A stretch of DNA of 64,000 nucleotides from Populus alba (lineage: Eukaryota; Streptophyta; Magnoliopsida; Malpighiales; Salicaceae): assembly GCF_005239225.2 (NCBI RefSeq), contig NC_133302.1:10945991-11009990 (forward strand), in the 5' to 3' direction. This document shows, one piece after another, positions 34,513 to 46,802 of this stretch (its first letter is position 1; every line of letters starts with the position of its first letter). The translations under genes were made by a program, and so were the position numbers. The notes beneath the pieces were generated by a model. That model was given only the letters and a program-made list of their open reading frames with translations, was not told the DNA's origin and did no database searches.

Positions 34513-37440
34513 AGACTGTCAAATAAAATATTTTTCAAACTAGCACCAACTATTTATTATAGAAGTTAAATAGTAAACTGTTTCACACGATATCTTCTCT
34601 TTTATATATATATATAAAATATTAAAATATATAATATTTAAGTAATTAATTTAAGTGAGTTAATAAACTCTATTAATTTAATAATATTATTAAAAAATAA
34701 AATATTAACAAAAAAAATAAAAATAAAATCAATTTAATATTAAAAATGAACATTTATCAATATGAAAATATATCTTTATAACATTCCAAAAACATATATT
34801 TATTAACAAAATTAAAAATTAAATGAGAATAGGATAATTTTACAAAAAAAAAATTAAAAAATATATGAACATAGAAAAATATGACAGAAAAAAATTAATT
34901 ATTGTTAACTTTTCAAAACTATAACCTGAGTTATAAAAGCAAAGCATTATATATGAAACAATTATGGGGCTAAAATTACAAAACAAAAAAATTCAAAAAA
35001 TATATACAATTAAAAATAATGAATGTTAAAATTGAAATAAAAATAAATCAAAGGCAACAATAAATTTTAAATTTTGAGAGTTAAATTGAAAAGAATAAAA
35101 ACATTAACAAAATGACAAAAATCAAAAGAACAAAAGACAGGAAAAAAAAAAAAAAAAACAATACACTACAAACTTGGATTGAAGGGTGTATTTAAAAATA
35201 ATGAAATTTTCATAGAAGATTCAAGGAAAAAATAAAAAAAAATCATAAGAATAAATATCTAAACATAATTAAAAAAAAATTGAATATATAGATTTTTCAA
35301 CGTGTTTTTTTACACTAAAAAAAACTTATAGATGTAAATTAAAAATTTATGCATTCATGTAATTAAACAACCGAATAACCATTGTTTAAAATAATGAAAA
35401 GAAATCATCAGCAATAAACAAAAATGAAATTGAGAAAACCAAGCTAAAAATAAAGATTAAGATATCTAATATTGTAATATAGTTATTTACTTCGTTATAT
35501 TTAATGGATTACTTTATCAAAATAAATTTGTAACACAAAAACATAATAAAAATTGTAATAGAAATTGACACACATATAAAACTTAATGAACAATAATTTA
35601 AAAAAAAATAATGCAAGACTACATATGTGAAAACTCTTATAAAAAAATCAATATTTAAAAAAACAAATTTAATATATACAAAAAAATTTAAATGAAATTC
35701 ACAAATAATCATATTGACCTCTCTAGAAATTAAACATACTCAATATCATTTAAAAATAATCATAATCTAAATAAAACATAAACCCAAAAATTATTTGAAA
35801 AAAATATAAACAAATAATGATCAAAACTAAAAATTTTAAAAAATATAAAAAAGAACCGGGTCAGGTGTTACTGGGCCTCGTAAGCCAGGCCCAGTGCCTA
35901 GCCTAATAAAGCAATGGCTCATACACGAGCCTTTATTATTTAAAAAATTTTAATGGCCTTCCTAATTATTTCAAAAAAAAAATCATATGTCGTGTTCTTA
36001 ACCTAGAATTCGGCTAGTGTGGTGGCTAGAAAAAATAAATTTCTTTGTTGTTTTCACCCAAAACATATTTTCAACTCATTTTTTATCCAAAACATCTAGA
36101 AAACACCCTATAGACCTTATTAAACTAATCAATGGCAACCAAAAAGCCAATAAACCACCCCCCAAATCCACCTAGAAAAAAAAATTATTCCCGATTTTAG
36201 ATAATGTTGTGTTAGGTGTTTCAAAGTAAACAAACACCTAAATGTAAACCCTTTCTTTTTTATATGGAACCTTCTGACATATAAACCAATTGTTTTGGTA
36301 GCTAGAATCTTTCTTAATGACCACTCTTTCTAAGCCGGAATTAGGCAACTTCCTCTCTCTCCTCCCAATAAAAAAGGACAAAAAAAAATGCAGTTAAATA
36401 CAAAATGTATTTTCTTCAAATTCAAAGAACAGATCATCTAATATCTAAAAAACATGGAGGATTAAAATAAATGTTTTAACGAAACTTTCAACTCACCCCC
36501 CATGTTACCTGTGATTTTCTCTTCAATCCCTTAGCTTTCAATTCAACCCTTCTTCCTAAAAACATATGCAATTGGAGGCTAATTTGGGCTCAAAAGGGCT
36601 AAATTGTCTAAAATAAAAGTTCAAGGACTAAAGCAAAAATTATATAAAAAAAAAATACACTGCTCTAATTCATAGTAAATTATGAGAGAGTGCACAGTAA
36701 TTCATGTATAGTAAAAGGTTAGTGTCTTTTAGTTTTGTTTGTAAATACGTGCAAGTACATGTGTTATTTATATAAATATAACATATTCAAAACTCTCTCT
36801 TTTTTTTTTCTCCAACAAATTAATTCATCATCTCAAAAATCAACCTTCTTATTTTATAAAATAATAAAATGAACAAAAATAATTTAATAGTAATGAAAAA
36901 ATGACATGACATGAGAAGACAAGGAAGAAAAAAAATAAATAAATGAATGATAACATCAAAAACATACCGAAGCTTCGATAAAGATATTTTTAGTACCATT
37001 AAAAAAATATTGACAAGATAAATTTATAGATATCATAAAAAAATCAACTTAAAAACTAATGATAAAATATTAGCAAATAAGAATGTATTATCCTTAAACG
37101 GCATGTGTAACTAACTATAATAAATTATCTCGTGAAAAAAGTTGCTCAAATATGAATTATTATATTATATTACAATTACAATTACAGTAACATTTGACAT
37201 TATAATAACAATTATTATAATTATTAACAAAACATAGGGCACGTGGAAAAAAAAACATTGGTTCATTTGTTATTTAGATTTGTTCAAGGTAATTTAGTTT
37301 TTTATAACTTTTTACATAATTAAATTACTTGGTTACCCTTAAAAAAATAATAACTTTGGTCTATGGGCTTTTTGATATCTCATTTTAGCATGCACAGGCT
37401 AACTACTCCATTGCCCTTGAAATTATATATATATAATAAG
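34513..37440. other. AT-rich intergenic region upstream of AAE19
   Basis: Contains the AAE19 promoter (the gene starts at 34404 on the minus strand) but no motif that can be called with confidence; a TATATATATATA run lies at about 34602-34615. From 34620 to 35850 the sequence is exceptionally A/T-rich with poly(A) runs. At 35860-35935 a GC-richer island (GGGCCTCGTAAGCCAGGCCC) resembles islands at 15770 and 61600. The 36050-36700 stretch resembles 15920-16450 in word content, suggesting a shared dispersed repeat. No gene is seen. Confidence 0.45.
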
Positions 37441-37611
37441 CTATATATTAGCCTCTGAAACCAAATCACCCTTGAGACTACATGATAATTACTCAAAAAC
37501 CAAAGTGAAACGACTAATAAGCCTGAAACGACTATATATATACATAAGGCTTGGTTTCACTTTGGTTTTTGAGTAATTATCATGTGGTCTCAAGGTGATT
37601 TGTTTCAGGGG

Positions 37612-37700
<89 letters not shown>

Positions 37701-37784
37701 TATTAGGCTTGGTTTCAAGGGCTTATTAGTCGTTTCACTTTGGTTTTTGAGTAATTATCATGTGGTCTCAAGGGTGATTTGGTT
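37441..37784. repeat. Foldback: inverted unit plus two direct copies around a long (AT)n
   Basis: A unit of about 80 bp containing TTTCACTTTGGTTTTTGAGT and AATTATCATGTGGTCTCAAG occurs three times: inverted at 37441-37523, direct at 37546-37618 and direct again at about 37719-37784. The inverted copy and the third copy share about 65 nearly identical bases, so the single strand could fold into a long hairpin. The inverted and middle copies also share the GGCTAATATAT end. Between the direct copies lies (AT)n from 37615 to 37704. Confidence 0.8.
37615..37704. repeat. Long (AT)n microsatellite
   Basis: About 90 bases of almost pure AT, the longest dinucleotide tract in the window, in the loop of the foldback. 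Tyr-Ile open frames across it are artefacts. Confidence 0.95.
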
Positions 37785-38069
37785 ATTTACTTAATAAACA
37801 AATAAAAATGAAACATTTGTTGGCATGTTCTATGCAAGTGAGCCACCTCTTTTGTCTTCTGACAGCGTATGTGGTGGTTCACAACATAGAAAAACCAGCT
37901 TTCTTGATGGTTTTGTTTCTGAATGGTGGGGGCTACCTTTTCAGGCAACACGTGTGGCTTAACTCCTAATAGTTTGGCGGGATTGACTTGCTTTTTTTCT
38001 CCTTCTTTTTGGCTCCGTGCTTGCCCTTGCAAAATTTCACGGCAAATCTTTAACTTTTGAATTAGTTTA
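37785..38069. other. Short non-coding stretch right of the foldback
   Basis: Moderately GC-richer than its surroundings, with CTTTTTTTCTCCTTCTTTTTGG and similar pyrimidine runs. No family resemblance in any frame. Confidence 0.4.
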
Positions 38070-38530
38070 TAAAATTGAGTTTGTTTTTCGATTTCATCCT
38101 TTATCAATTTTTTTTTCATTTCAAATTTTGTCCTTCTTCTTTTAATTGTTATTTTATTTTATTTGAGAATGTTTCTAGAATTGGTTTTTTTTTTTTTTTT
38201 TTACAATTTCTTCCTTCTTCATTATATTTACATATTAAATATTATTCTCATTCTTTTGATTGCTATTTTTTAATTTTGACAAGTTTTTTAAATTGATTTT
38301 TTTTTATTTTATCCTTCAATAACAAATTCAGCTTCTTAATTGATCCCATGTCTAGGATTTAACAGGTTATGAATTTGAGAGACTAATTTAGGTTTAAGAG
38401 ATTTGTCTAAGTTTATTTGTTGTTTTTTTTTTCTTTTTTAAACTCATGTTTTTTAATTTCATCATTTCACATTTGATTTAATTGGATATTGGGCTTTGTA
38501 ATTTATTTCTTTTCTTTAGATATGATTTTC
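38070..38530. repeat. Dispersed repeat, copy A (also at 44370-45170)
   Basis: T-rich sequence with the ordered words TTTTCATTT, TTAATTG, TTTATCCTTCAA, then a landmark block: TTGATCCCATGTCTAGGATT, TAACAGGTTATGAATTTGAG and TTTAGGTTTAAGAG. The same block recurs as TTGAACCCGGGTCTAGAGCT at 44674 and more weakly as CGGACCTCGTATATGGAATT at 45086. It is non-coding and I cannot place it in a named family. Confidence 0.6.
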
Positions 38531-41284
38531 TGAATAAAAAGCATTTTGAAAAGCAACAACAACTACACTCCCAAACACCCTCTAAATCAACTTGTTAATC
38601 TGCTTCCTTAAACCTCGATAATGATCAATAAAATATACTATAATTATTGTATTTTATTTACACTTAGCACTTTTATACCATTTTAAAATGTATTCATAAA
38701 GTGTTGATAGATGTTGACGAGAGGGAATGAAAAAAAAAAAAAGATTTATGGCATTTGTTTATGGTTTGGACTAAGTTGAAATAAAGATGAAGGTGTTTAT
38801 TGTACTTGACTTTTAGAAAAGAGTGCAAAATATCATAAGATTGAAAAAGATGCACTAGTAACAGTTTATTATGGATTTTATAGTGACATCAAGAACTTTT
38901 AATGACCATGAAGTACTTAAAGTAATAAATAATAAGCCTTGATTAGTTGGGTAGCCGTTCAAATTACATGTCTAATAAGAATGAATGAGAGAACGGAGTG
39001 GAAGAATTATTGGATTATTGCTTTGACTAATGTAGAAGAGTAAGAGGACGACATCACCATGAAGAGCTTTATGGTAATGGTTTTCTAAGGTCTTCCATCA
39101 AGCTGTTTAGAGTGAATAATTTTCTTTAAGAATTGAGTTAGTTAAGTCTTTTCTTCCTCTAAAAAGTTAATCTTATATTGGTGATTCTACTCAGTATGAT
39201 CTTTCTTTTCATCTACCATAGCTTGGTCTGATTTAGGCTATTGAGGAATATTATACTTTCAAAAAGTTTTGCATATTATATTTTTTGTTTTAGACGGAAA
39301 AGGGTTTTTTTTATATAAAAAAAAAATGACTCTACATTAGTGTCTAAGATAATGGTCCATATTGAGTCCATTTACTCTTAACACTAAGTGTGAATAAAAA
39401 AAATTTATTTTCTAAAATAATTTTTAAAAGGAAAGGGGCTTGTTTTGAAATATTACAATGTCGGACCAAACAATCCTTTTAATATGGGATGAAAACCCAT
39501 TGGGTCTTACAAACTTATTTCAAAGGCCGAAAGTTTATGTGTGAATGGTTTTCGTTATTTTTGTTAAAAATAAAAAGGAAGATGCATTTATACTTAAGAA
39601 ATTTCAATAATGGAGTTTAAATAGAATGCAATTAAACCATAATAATGCAAAATATGGTCAAGAACATGTTAAACTTTAGATAAGATTGAAAATGAGTCTT
39701 GGCTATATACAATATAATTGAAAGATGTACATATTTTAAAGACAAAAAAAAAAAGGAATGGATATGTCTTTTAAAAGATCTACTTTGGGTGGTTTAGGGC
39801 CGAGTGACTCAACGAAAAAGAAAACTAACATAAAATTATTATGTAGAACACTAAAAGAACATCTTAAGGAACATAATTAATATTTATTCACACTAAGTAA
39901 ACATCATTACCGACAACTAAAAAACTTAAAGATTTTACTTTTTTAAAAATAAGGTAAACATAACCAACAACCCAGATCAAAATTCAACCAAAAAAACCTA
40001 CATTTTAGTTTATGCATGAAGGGTTGGTTCTAACACTGACTATTGTTTATATCAAGGTAGTAACATATGACTTCTCATAACACATGTAAATAAAGTACTA
40101 ATAATTGATATAAACATTCCTCACATCATAACATATATTATTACAAATTATAAAAGCTAAAACATTAAAGAAAGTATGAAATAACAAAGAATACAATAAT
40201 AAATATAAAGAAGAGAGGTACCTCAATTTTAAGGTAAGGATGAATCAGATTGGACTAAATTGAGGAGGGGTTTATCCACCTAGGGTTTCATAAACCCTAA
40301 ACTTAGCATCGGGACTTGAACACTAACACTCAAGAACAAACCTATAAAAACCAAAAAACCAAAATTTTTGAATTCTCAATATCTTTCTTGACTATTGTTA
40401 GTTACTCTCTTAATCTTTCTTCTTTTCACCTTTTTATTACTCTTATTATTCAATAAGTCTCCTTTAAAACCCTAAGACTAGGTCTGTATAAAGAGGAGAA
40501 GCGTGATCAAATAGGACTTGACAAACACAAAATCATGGGATCACAAGGCTTAAATTTATAAAAATTTTCAATTGGGTCCTTAACCACATTTAAACAAAAC
40601 CTTTAACTTCTCTGTCTTTTTAAAATAGTCCTTAGATATGAAAAACCTTCAATTGAAGTCAAATTAGTTATAAAAACATAAATTTATTCAATTAAGATCC
40701 TAATTGAATTAATAGGACCTCCTAAATGATGCAAAGTATAAAATTTAGTTTTTAATCCTTTAATTCCTTTAATTACAACTAATCTTTCTTCAATTAAAAA
40801 CAATGTTTTATTTAATTAAAACCGTGATAAATTTTGACGTTCTAATTTAAACAAATATTTTGTGATTTTCCACTTTTATTTTGTTTTGTTTTGAATGTTT
40901 TAGGGGTAAAAAAATGGGTTATCACATTTGTTCCCCCCCCCCTTTTTTTTTCTAAGAAAAACTTAAAATAACTTATGTAAAGATAAATATTCATATAGAA
41001 AAATAATTGATTGTATGTGATCCCCCAAAGATGCATCTTAAAGAAAGGTTATAGCCATTACATGGAAGGGTAGGTTCACTAACTGAATTGTTATAAAAGG
41101 GTATTTCATTGCTTAGTTAACAAATCTTAGGTTGAATAAGGTCTATTATAGACAAGCGCAAAGCTTATCGACAACTAATCATAACTAAGTAGACTATTTA
41201 TAAGAATTTATTTGTTTCACTAGTGTTATATAGGTAGAAGTCTATCAAAACACCACTAATTGCTTATGCTATCCTAAAGCAATA
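38531..41284. other. Intergenic region, no gene seen
   Basis: A phrase AGCTTGGTCTGATTTAGGCT near 39223 recurs as GGCTTGGTCTAATATAGGCT near 44131, so this region and 43.6-44.2 kb share a repeat. The 40250-40925 part has LTR-like words (AAACCCTAA, TTGGGTCCTTAACC, AAAATGGGTTATCACA) comparable to 14940-15480. A C10/T9 run lies at about 40931-40950. No open frame resembles a protein family. Confidence 0.4.
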
Positions 41285-41670
41285 TATGTGCAAAATAAAG
41301 TGTTTTATAGTTAATTACATTAAACCTTATCACATTTACTTATTTTTTTCACTTTACCTTCATTTTTGCAAAAATTACACTTTACATCTTGGAGTCAATA
41401 AGTTGATAATATTTTTTCACCTTGCCTTCATTATTTTTCATTCAATAGGGTTTTTTTCATTAAATTGAATATAATGATAATCTTATCAATAATGTGACAT
41501 TTTTGTTGTTGATTTGTTTGGCATGCCAAAGTAAGGATGTATAATATTATTAACTTACAAATTATAGGATGTAAAGTGAAATTTTTGAAACGATGAAGAT
41601 AAAATGAAAAATACGAGTAAACCTTAGACAATTTATTATAACTAACCATAAATTCATATCCAATCAAGAA
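41285..41670. repeat. Foldback / MITE-like inverted repeat, about 0.39 kb
   Basis: The arm at about 41305-41420 is the imperfect reverse complement of about 41545-41655. Shared pieces in arm orientation are TATAGTTAATTA / TATGGTTAGTTA, CTTCATTTTTGCAAAAATTA / CTTCATCGTTTCAAAAATTT, CACTTTACATC in both, and GTTGATAATATT / GTTAATAATATT. Because of the symmetry, frames on both strands translate to similar peptides (YLHFCKNYTLHLG on plus, YLHRFKNFTLHPI on minus), which makes the inversion easy to see. No transposase is encoded. This fits a non-autonomous foldback element. Confidence 0.75.
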
Positions 41671-44369
41671 AAATCAAAGAACCAGAAGATATATGAAATG
41701 CAAACACATAAAAAAAATTGTATAAACATAAATGCAAACAAAGACATCAAATCAAACAATAAACACAAAGTAATCAATTGAGGCAAACAAGAATAACAAA
41801 GATATCACAACCATATGTCAAAGCAAAATAAGAATATTTTTATAAGAGAAACAAATCACTAATGCTAGGCCATAAAATAAGTCTCCACTAGCCATTTTAT
41901 CATAATGGACATCTCAATGAGATGATTAAAAATGATACAATAAAATAAAAAAAAAAGATTGTTAACTAGTTTTATGGTAACTAGAAACTCAACTGATATT
42001 TATAGATTCTAGACAAGGACTGATTATATTAAAAGGAAGATGAAAATCACTCTAAAGTATCATTTATAATGTATGTTGCTTTGTGCTTATTTTTAATGAT
42101 AAAGGATACATATTGTGTTTACATGCTAAGAGTTTACCTAAATTAATATATGTGTATTTGTTGTTGAAAATAAGAGACTATTAAGATTTAGGCAGTGAGA
42201 CTTGAACTCAATAATAGGACTTGATCCTCTCTTTTAAAAATACAAGTATTGGATCGGAGATGATGGTGTTGCATACATTTACATGTATCAACGTGAACAT
42301 ATAATGATAAAATTCAAATAAAATAAAATATTATTTTCACATTTTATTATATTATTATTCTTGAAAAGGAGTCGGGTATTAATTGCATCTATTATTCATC
42401 AAGCAACATCCTAGGACAATTCCAAGTGACAATTCATTATTCATGATTTGACTTATAAATAATAAATACAATTAATACATAAGTAACTTATGAGGAAAGA
42501 TATGAAGTCTTTGAAAATATTTTGAATACAATAAAATAATGTATTAATCAATTTTATTATCAACTTAGCAATATCAATTAACAATGCTCACTAATGATTT
42601 ATTTATCCTAAGTTGATCATGGAAAATAAAGACAATTAATATGCAAAAAAAAACAAATTACAAGGAAAAGACAAACCATTACAAATCAAAGAAAATGAAG
42701 ATTAAATTACTAACACCAATGTTTATATACAAACCCAACTCTTACCCTGCATTTGACAGATAAGAAGCAACAAATTAAGATTTACAATTTATGAACCGAT
42801 TTTGAGTGCGAGAAAATACAAACCATCAAAGATAAAAAAAAAAATACAAATATAAATTACCAATACTATTTTTTATACACATACCTAACTTGCTTACCCT
42901 TAATGTGATATTTTAGGAACAACCAAATTAGTGTTTATAATTTCTAGAACAATTTAGAGTGTCCGAGGAAAATAGAAGTTACATAAAATTTTAAAAAATA
43001 ACAAGGGCATAAAATAAACAAACATATATTTATCATACTAAGAACAAAATGTAATGTCTTAGTTAAACCATTTTATTCTTGTCCTCCCAACCTAGTAATT
43101 GATATTGATCATCAACCTAATTCTACCTTAAGAAGTAAATCCATTGCGGCTTAAGATCCTTAAGTTTTCCATGCAATGGCCCAGACCTAACACTTAAATA
43201 TTTCATCACAATATGTATAAAAATCGATAACATATTAAAAACTATTTATATTAAGAAATAAAACATGTTAAAAGGCTAAAAAATAAATCCTTTGAAAGCT
43301 GTTGGATTTGGGTGCAACATTAGAGGCATGTGAGATTTACACATTGCCACTGTCGACATGTGAAACCATGCTCTACGATTATTGGGGTACTTCTCATGGG
43401 AAATTAGGAGCACCTTATTCTCCTTGTCCTTTTTATGTTGGTGGTAAGATGTATTGCCATCCGAGGAGTAAGATGGGGTTGAGAGATATTTTGATTTTTT
43501 CTTTTATTTTCTTAATTCCATGCCTTTTTCATTACTATTAATGTTGAATTTATTGTGTTGTTTTCATCCATTGGTGAGAAATGGAGAGAGATTAACAATG
43601 TTGCCATTACTATGGTTATTATGGAACAACATAGTAAAAAAGAGGTGAGGAATTAGAAGGGTTTCAATGGAGATGATGGTGGATGTTTAGTGATTTGGGA
43701 TAAGCAAAAAAAGGGTAAAAGATTATTTCAGCTAGGAAAAAGTGGGGGCAACTCAACTTTATTGTTATCAGAATGACACCAAAACAAAAAGTTAAACAAC
43801 ATTTAGGAGGTAAACATGAAATATTATGAAATATTACTCTTGAGGATTCTAGATTAAATGTAATAGGGACCATATTCTCATGTAAAGTAGTTCCTATCAT
43901 ATGAAAGTGTAAATCAGGCCCTACATATAACGGTCTAATCATTATGGGAATGTATTGAAGAGTGTGTATATCTAAAATGTTCTCTTTGATGGAGAGCGCT
44001 TTTCTACATAACATTATCTGGTAACTTTATTAAAGCAAGTAAACAAGCCTAACTATCTCACTTTTTATTGATTTTATCTCACTTTAGTGGTTTTATTCAA
44101 GAAGACACCTTTTTTTTTTTTTTTTAGTGGCTTGGTCTAATATAGGCTCTTGAGAAAAATTAAACTTTAAAATGTGATTTGTTTCTCATTTTCTATAAAA
44201 GCAAAAACATAACCTAAGTAAATATAAATATACAAAGAGATAAGAGAAAATAATTGATTCACCCATTATGATAATACATGGAGATACCCTAAGGGATATT
44301 TCTAGCCAATGCATTTAAAGGTAGTTGGCTATCTAAACTGGTCTTGAGAAAGATTCCTAATCTTTTTAT
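41671..44369. other. Intergenic region, no gene seen
   Basis: AT-rich throughout. The plus-strand frame at 43302-43541 (MDLGATLEACEIY...) has somewhat better base composition, with several Cys and His, but I recognise no domain in it. The minus frame at 43664-44014 likewise matches nothing. The 43.6-44.2 kb part shares phrases with 39.1-39.3 kb. Confidence 0.4.
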
Positions 44370-45240
44370 TAATATTTATTTTATTTGAAATAATTTATAA
44401 AATTAAATTTGTTTTCAATTTAATCTCTCATGGATTTTTTTTATTATCAAATTTGGTACCTATTCTTTTAATTACTACTTATTTTATTTAAAATGGTTTT
44501 ATATATATATATTTATATTTTTAATTTGCAACCTTTTTAAGTTTTCTTCCTATCAAATTTGATCATCGATTTTTTTATTTACTATTTTTTTACCTTTAAT
44601 TTTTTTTAGTTTGATTTTTTTACGATTTCATCCTTTAAATATTAAATTTGTCAGAAGTTGAGCTTCTTTATTGAACCCGGGTCTAGAGCTAATAGGTTGT
44701 GAGTTTGAGGTATTAATATGAGATTCAAAGGTTCACCTGGGTTTACTTTGTTTTTATTCTTTCCTTTTTTTTAACATATTTTTTTTTGTATAATTATCTG
44801 ATATTTTTTCTATTTTTATGGGATTTTTTAGACATTTTGAGAGTAACACGAGTACTTATCTTATTTTTTTTCTTTGCCAGATCTAGATTTTTTAAAAGGA
44901 TTTTTTTAATTAGATTAAATTAATTTATTTCACCCTTCAACATTAAATTGGTTTGTTATCGCCAAAAGGTTTTTTTAGTTTTTGTTAGATCTTGCTTTTA
45001 TTAAAAGGAAACTGTTTTTTAATTAAATTTAATGAATTTATCTCATCTTTAAACATTAAATTTGTTTGATACCAAGCTTATTTGCGGACCTCGTATATGG
45101 AATTTAACGAGTTGTGACTTTGAGAAATTCACTTAGGTTTAGAAAGCTCACCTGAAATATGCTTGGTTATTTGTTTCTCTCCTTTTAAGTTCATTTTCTT
45201 CAGTTTCATCTTCAAAAGTTTTCTTGCTTCACAGCCCCAC
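44370..45240. repeat. Dispersed repeat, copies B and C in partial tandem
   Basis: The landmark block seen at 38336 recurs near 44674 (TTGAACCCGGGTCTAGAGCT followed by AATAGGTTGTGAGTTTGAGG) and in weaker form near 45086. T-rich TTTAATT / CACCCTTCAACATTAAATT sequence separates them. The local order suggests a tandem or overlapping pair of the same repeat. Confidence 0.55.
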
Positions 45241-45835
45241 CTGGTGCTTCCTATAAAAATTTTTCATTTGTTTTTGAAAAAAACCAAGTGACTTGAAGCT
45301 TTTTTATCCCAATCTTTGTTAAATTTAGTTTTTTTATAAGAACTTTTGCTTATGAATTAGATTAAATCAATTAATTAAATATAAACATCAAATACTTGTT
45401 TTTATGGTATTTTGTTCATTTTTTGGGTCATCATTCTAGTAATTTTTTCAATTATCTGAATTATAGATGTTTCTTGCTTTATATTGCATGAATATCTTTA
45501 TTACATTGTAAGAAAAATATTTATGCAACATAAAACTAAAAATAAAAAAGAAAGATTAGCCTGCCTCGCAGCATAGGGCTGCCATCTGTCGTGGGAAACT
45601 AAAAAATGGAGTGATTAGGGTGTGGCCAACATACACAAATAGTTATCCATTTCAATAGCAACACATACTCCATGAATTGATAAAATAATAATAATAATAA
45701 ATAAATGATCGAAGCGCAAATTCAACTAAACAGTAGTGTCGAGTTTTGAATGCCAGATCTCTATATTGGGGAGCTTTAATATATTAGTTACAAAAAAGAG
45801 ATGAAATTGAACGCGAGGAAATATCTATATGCTCA
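45241..45835. other. Flank downstream of the RING-H2 gene
   Basis: No coding sequence. It would include the 3' UTR of the minus-strand RING-H2 gene. A short (AAT)n tract is at 45685-45702. Confidence 0.4.
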
Positions 45836-46103
45836 TCAATTTGAAATCAAAGAACTCTTCCTACCTTTGTCATACCTTGTGAACATAAATCTTCCTGTAG
45901 AAATGGACTGGTAACTAAATTCAAGAATATGCCAACTCCATCGCCATCCTCATCATCTTCACTAATCCGTGATATATCAGCAATGGAAATCTGGTTTTGA
46001 CAGAGGGAAAAACTCAGTGAAACTGACCTTCTAATTGGTTGGATCGGATCATTTGCTTCCATAACACTTTCAAGATCTTGATTAACTGGAGTCCTGGGTG
46101 TAG
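45836..46103 (-). pseudogene. Displaced C-terminal tail of the ATL gene, split over two frames
   Basis: From about 46103 a second minus-strand frame gives [18 protein letters not shown], then [12 protein letters not shown] and SIADISRISEDDED, the tail typical of ATL51/52/54-type proteins. One base missing near 46101-46106 would explain the change from the RING frame. Near 45905 the family match changes frame again: STGRFMFTRYDKGRKSSL, ending at a TGA at 45836-45838, resembles the usual SGRFxFTRYxRGR end, while the second frame ends at 45847. Two small indels in about 270 bases mean either decay of this tail or sequencing/assembly errors. An intron is unlikely because only one base separates the frames. 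Confidence 0.65.
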
Positions 46104-46802
46104 ATCATCACTACCCTCTTGCCCAACACTCCCTTCTAAATCTTGAATCACTAAAACAGCATCATTAGTCCTGCGTTGGTCTTGAAGTGTTGAAACATCA
46201 GTGCTTGGCAGATTTTCCCGAGCACTAGGCAAGACACTAGCGGGATCAGCAATATTGGCACGGCATAGAGGACAACTTGCATGAGATTTGAGCCATGTAT
46301 CAATGCAAAGGAGATGAAATGCATGGCTACACTTTGGCAAACGCCTTAAGCTCTCGTTTTCTTGAAATTCACCAAGACAGACCGAGCAATCTGTGCCTTC
46401 GACGAAACCATCACCTTTCTTGTACTTGCAAATTGTGATAGACTTTAAAACTGCCTCATCTAGTCCACCTGGGATACCTTGCGATGCTTCATTTCTCATC
46501 TGATCTTGATTGTCATCCAATTCAATGGTACCATTGCCATGACCTCGCCGACTACAGTACTTGGAAACGAGAGTGTGGTAGGTTACCAAGATGAAAGCAC
46601 TTGCCAGGATGCCGATGAATGCTATAGTAAGAGGGGATAAATCAGTATTAGAAGCATCATCACCGACTGAAAAAGGAGGCGGAGGAGGGAAAATGATGTA
46701 ACACCATTGTGGACAATAGACGCTACAAATTCCTTGTGAACAATCTTTATAGGTGCTATACGGTGCCCAAGGATCTTGGTTGCCAGCAGTATAAGAACCC
46801 AT
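46014..46802 (-). CDS. RING-H2 finger protein of the ATL family (C-terminus frameshifted)
   Basis: The frame encodes 262 residues. The N-terminal [20 protein letters not shown] with PPPPPF precedes one membrane helix (about 56-79, [19 protein letters not shown]). Then come the GLD motif ([11 protein letters not shown], residues 112-122) and a complete RING-H2: C139, C142, C158, H160, H163, C166, C177, C180 with the [12 protein letters not shown] core. These are the hallmarks of ATL membrane-anchored E3 ubiquitin ligases, which pass ubiquitin from an E2 to targets; the ATL51/52/54 group is closest from memory. ATL genes are usually intronless, as here. After about residue 232 the frame leaves the family sequence: the conserved tail continues in other frames (see 45836-46103), and residues 233-262 are out-of-frame. 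The RING is intact, so the shortened protein could still act. Upstream on the minus strand is a pyrimidine-rich leader (46870-47010). Confidence 0.85.
   Translation of the reverse strand: MGSYTAGNQDPWAPYSTYKDCSQGICSVYCPQWCYIIFPPPPPFSVGDDASNTDLSPLTIAFIGILASAFILVTYHTLVSKYCSRRGHGNGTIELDDNQDQMRNEASQGIPGGLDEAVLKSITICKYKKGDGFVEGTDCSVCLGEFQENESLRRLPKCSHAFHLLCIDTWLKSHASCPLCRANIADPASVLPSARENLPSTDVSTLQDQRRTNDAVLVIQDLEGSVGQEGSDDLHPGLQLIKILKVLWKQMIRSNQLEGQFH

Noticed and set aside
43302..43541. Plus-strand frame with several Cys and His
   Set aside because: No recognisable spacing of a zinc finger and no neighbouring exons; left as unexplained.
45847..46106. Intron as explanation for the ATL frame change
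   Set aside because: Family motifs continue with only about one base displaced, so there is no room for an intron; an indel is required.
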